A stretch of 64,000 nt of DNA from an uncultured Flavihumibacter sp. (GTDB lineage: Bacteria > Bacteroidota > Bacteroidia > Chitinophagales > Chitinophagaceae): the NCBI GenBank assembly GCA_946482545.1, contig CAMLRX010000001.1:1-64000 (forward strand), in the 5' to 3' direction. The notes under the pieces are model-generated. The model saw nothing but the letters and a program-made list of their open reading frames with translations, did no database searches and was not told the origin of the DNA. The position numbers and the translations under genes are program-made. Shown here piece after piece: positions 61,614-64,000 of the stretch. Within the stretch, counting starts at the first letter, position 1, and each line of letters opens with the position of its first letter.

Positions 61614-62177
61614 TCACGACTTCCGCACATACTTCGTTAATATCACAATGGTCTGTTCATTAATTTTCCCTTCAATGTGTTCCGGGTTTTCCTGTACCAG
61701 CCTGATCTTTCTTACGATCGTGCCCTTCGGTGCCATGAAGTTCGTTCCTTTCACATTCAGGCCCTGTGTGAGCACCACGGTATCGCCGTTGCTGAGCGGC
61801 GTTCCGTTGCTGTCTTTATGAACCTCCACTGTTTCAAAAGCGCTGAGGGCCCAGTTCAGCACAGCGTCATCCGGCTCCACCGCGTTCATAATATCGGCGG
61901 CCCAATCCTGTTCTTTGTTGGCGTACAGTATCCTGTAGCTCAGGGCCTGCACACTGGGTTCAGGGTTCCAGATGCTTCCCGCAAGGCATTGCCAGTGTTG
62001 CGCCGCATCTATGTTGTCCATCATAGCAAGGCAGGTAGGACACAACGCCACTTCGTTTTCAATGTAGTCGTTGTTTTTCGGACTCACGGCAAAGGCTAAG
62101 GCCGCTTCCTCCACAGTACACAATTCACAGGTGCCCTGGCAACGTTCTTTCAACGGCGTGGTGATGCTGGTATTCAT
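61614..62177 (-). CDS. PhnA domain protein
   Basis: Cytoplasmic protein of 187 residues. N-terminal cysteines (ERCQGTCELC and ALCPTC) form a zinc ribbon, and the C-terminal SH3-like PhnA domain is VEVHKDSNGTPLSNGDTVVLTQGLNVKGTNFMAPKGTIVRKIRLVQENPEHIEGKINEQTIVILTKYVRK. E. coli PhnA was named from its operon but is not needed for phosphonate use; the role of the family is unclear. It ends 17 bp from the converging sigma factor stop. Confidence 0.93.
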   Translation of the reverse strand: MNTSITTPLKERCQGTCELCTVEEAALAFAVSPKNNDYIENEVALCPTCLAMMDNIDAAQHWQCLAGSIWNPEPSVQALSYRILYANKEQDWAADIMNAVEPDDAVLNWALSAFETVEVHKDSNGTPLSNGDTVVLTQGLNVKGTNFMAPKGTIVRKIRLVQENPEHIEGKINEQTIVILTKYVRKS

Positions 62178-62292
62178 ATTCGTATCGCCCCGGTTATCTT
62201 GTGGGACGCGGGGCGCAAGTTACGTTTCTTCCCTGGCATTCAGAAAAGAACCACCGATCCTGTTATCTTTAACAGCAAATTCTTTGGCATCC

Positions 62293-62666
62293 ATGAAAGC
62301 ATATTTCCGGTTCAGTATACGCTACTTCTGCTCACCATTTTTTTGTTCGCTATAGAAGTACTGATCGCAAAGTACCTGCACGACCGGATCATCAGGCCTT
62401 ATGTTGGCGATGTGCTCGTAGTGATGCTCATCTATTGTTTTGTACGCAGCTTCTTCAGATTTCCTGTTTTGCCCACGGCCATCGCCACGTTGTTGTTCGC
62501 GTTTCTGATCGAAACACTTCAGTATTTCAATATTGTTCACCTGCTAGGACTTGAAAAATACTACCTGGCACGTGTAGTGATCGGCACTTCCTTCGAATGG
62601 ATAGACCTGATCGCCTATACAATCGGCACCCTGATTATATTAGGGGTGGAGAAAGCAAGAAGTTAG
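62293..62666 (+). pseudogene. DUF2809 family membrane protein, apparently frameshifted
   Basis: The reading frame from ATG 62293 gives MKAYFRFSIRY and then leaves the family pattern. The frame one base back, entered at about 62325, continues LLLTIFLFAIEVLIAKYLHDRIIRPYVGDVLVVMLIYCFVRSFFRFPVLPTAIATLLFAFLIETLQYFNIVHLLGLEKYYLARVVIGTSFEWIDLIAYTIGTL, a full DUF2809 protein with four hydrophobic helices. Joined, the two parts look like an intact family member, so one base seems missing near 62323-62325, by mutation or sequencing error. The uninterrupted alternative would need a TTG start at 62199 and translation of apparently non-coding DNA. The function of DUF2809 is unknown. Confidence 0.65.
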
Positions 62667-62700
62667 TCTTTCAATATTACAATTTTCCTTAAATTGTAGT

Positions 62701-64000
62701 ATGATCCCCGACACAACCGAACGCTCCGTTTTAATAGGCGTAAGCGGCCATCGCGATCTTCGGCCCGAAGACCTTATCAGGATACAGCAGGAACTCCTTT
62801 CCAAAATAAAGGAGCTTACCACACAGTGCAATTCCCCGGTGCTGATCGCCGGTACCGCGGCAGGCACGGACACAATGGTAATGCAACTCGCTAAAACGGA
62901 ATCCCTTCCGCTCTTAGACCTGAACGCGGTTGTTCCCCGCGAACAGCAGGAATCCGACGACAATTACTATGCGAGACAGGCAGATTACCTCCTGGGCCAT
63001 TGCACCCATATCGTTGTGGCCTGGGATGGTATTTACACCCACAAACCTGGCGGCACTTCCGAAATTGTGCGCGGTGCGCTGCACGCGAAACGCCCCATCA
63101 CTATTCATCATCTTGTAACGCCAAGAATATCCAATCTCTTTCCCATAGCCAGTTTGCTGGAAGAAGTGATCGATTATAAAAAGAAGAAATTCCTGCGGAT
63201 TCCTTTCGCGATTCATTTCAGTTGGATCATACTTGAAAACAAGAGCATACCCAGGCACAATGGCCATGTGCTGAATAGTAACAATGGGGAGTTTACCTGG
63301 AACTATCTTTTGCCCGTATTGTTCATCGCGCTTACATTGGTATTGGGCATAACCGGCTTTGGCCTGCACGACAACTGGTCTGATACCTGGCTGAATTATA
63401 TTTTTAAATCCATCAATCTTGTCACCTTCAACGAATCTGTTTTTAAGGAAACACCCAACTGGCTGATGAATGCTGCGCGCATTTCCGGACTGCTGGCCGT
63501 TTCCCTCACCTTCATTTACGCCTTCCGCCTGGCCTTCAAACCGCAATATGAAAGCCTGAAAAGAAGACGGTGGAAAAAACGCGGCTTTAACCTCGTAACC
63601 GGTCTCAACGAAATGAGTTTCGATCTTATCAAAGATCTCTCCTTCCACAAAGAAAGAACCGTGCTGCTTCATGCGGATGAAAACGATACATTTGGTCCCG
63701 ACCTTGAAAAAATGAAAAACGTGATTGTGGTGAAAGGAAGCCCTTCATCGGCCACCATGCTGAAAGCTGTTCACTTCGGTTCCGCGAATAAGGTATTTGT
63801 AATGTCAGGCGATGATACGCAGAACGTGCGCACCATGCAGGAACTGGACATTCTTACAACACCCGGTCCTGATCCTGAAACGCCGGACCGCTTCGTACAT
63901 ATCCGCGATGAGCACCTTCGGAAATTCCTGAGAAACAATCTCAGCAGGTATTCCATCAACCGCTCCAACTTATTCAATATTTACGAGAATACTGTGCGCA
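62701..64000 (+). CDS. SLOG-like/two-TM/RCK-like fusion protein (partial, C-terminus off window)
   Basis: From ATG 62701 the frame stays open to the window edge (433 residues). Residues about 9-140 look like a SLOG nucleotide-binding domain: LIGVSGHRDLRPEDL, LIAGTAAGTDTMVMQLA and AWDGIYTHKPGGTSEIVRGALHAKRPI. Two membrane helices follow (about 203-221, LPVLFIALTLVLGITGFGL; about 261-279, ISGLLAVSLTFIYAFRLAF), with a segment between them (WLNYIFKSINLVTFNESVF) placed like a K+-channel pore loop but lacking TVGYG. From about 297 a Rossmann-like region (FNLVTGLNEMSFDLIKDLSFHKERTVLLHA, VIVVKGSPSSATMLKAVHFGSANKVFVMSGDDTQNVRTMQEL) resembles RCK/TrkA-N. The architecture suggests a ligand-gated ion channel; all domain calls are by eye. 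Confidence 0.65.
   Translation, partial: MIPDTTERSVLIGVSGHRDLRPEDLIRIQQELLSKIKELTTQCNSPVLIAGTAAGTDTMVMQLAKTESLPLLDLNAVVPREQQESDDNYYARQADYLLGHCTHIVVAWDGIYTHKPGGTSEIVRGALHAKRPITIHHLVTPRISNLFPIASLLEEVIDYKKKKFLRIPFAIHFSWIILENKSIPRHNGHVLNSNNGEFTWNYLLPVLFIALTLVLGITGFGLHDNWSDTWLNYIFKSINLVTFNESVFKETPNWLMNAARISGLLAVSLTFIYAFRLAFKPQYESLKRRRWKKRGFNLVTGLNEMSFDLIKDLSFHKERTVLLHADENDTFGPDLEKMKNVIVVKGSPSSATMLKAVHFGSANKVFVMSGDDTQNVRTMQELDILTTPGPDPETPDRFVHIRDEHLRKFLRNNLSRYSINRSNLFNIYENTVR

Noticed and set aside
62914..63672. Open frame of 252 codons on the minus strand within the SLOG/TM/RCK gene
   Set aside because: Antisense to a gene with clear domain motifs on the plus strand; no motif of its own.

Overview
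The window looks like a chromosomal stretch of a glycan-degrading Bacteroidota, most likely in or near Chitinophagaceae. This is inferred from two SusC/SusD pairs, an ECF sigma/FecR pair, a SusR-like membrane sensor-regulator, -7 elements close to TAnnTTTG, moderate GC and the usual secreted glycoside hydrolases. No rRNA, tRNA, CRISPR, integrase or transposase gene was seen.

Region 1 (1-26220, all minus strand) is rich in pectin/rhamnose genes. One probable operon runs from a clear promoter at 11019-11047 and encodes a GH67/GH20-like enzyme, a GH28 polygalacturonase, a GH95 enzyme, a GH2 with a malectin domain and a DUF3826 protein cut by the window edge. An AraC regulator follows. A seven-gene operon (12073-19048) then combines L-rhamnose uptake (RhaT), a sugar lactonase-like amidohydrolase and a Gfo/Idh/MocA dehydrogenase with two CaiB/BaiF CoA-transferases, a MaoC hydratase and a solute-binding-protein-like protein that has no signal peptide. 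This combination is not a textbook pathway and is one of the three main points of interest. A GH106 rhamnosidase, a second GH2 and a five-bladed-propeller glycosidase complete the region. No SusC/D pair for this locus lies in the window.

Region 2 (26296-33867) is mostly housekeeping: a two-component system, a small sigma factor with a mini zinc-finger partner, a secreted peroxiredoxin-like protein, DoxX-like, DinB-like and NRDE proteins, a type II NADH dehydrogenase and a metzincin protease. A GH78 rhamnosidase (33983-36655) stands alone next to palindromic repeats.

Region 3 (36807-51478) is a beta-glucan utilisation locus: SusC, SusD, a surface glycan-binding lipoprotein, GH16 and two GH30 enzymes in one minus-strand operon, a separately promoted GH5-CBM6 enzyme, and a divergent SusR-like sensor-regulator. 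The SusC and GH5 promoters share a precise architecture: two 22-bp sites 54 bp apart, each a tandem of 11-bp half-sites, ending exactly 29 bp before a matching -7 element. This is probably the regulator's operator and is the best-supported novel observation.

Region 4 (51533-64000) holds a Dabb protein, a hotdog thioesterase, a half-length Gfo/Idh-like protein, a LacI regulator with a perfect 20-bp palindrome in its promoter, a FecR-SusC-SusD-metallophosphoesterase operon with a divergent ECF sigma factor, a PhnA protein and a DUF2809 gene that appears frameshifted. The window ends inside a large protein with a SLOG-like domain, a two-TM/pore-loop-like region and an RCK/TrkA-N-like domain, a plausible ligand-gated channel reminiscent of TRPM architecture.
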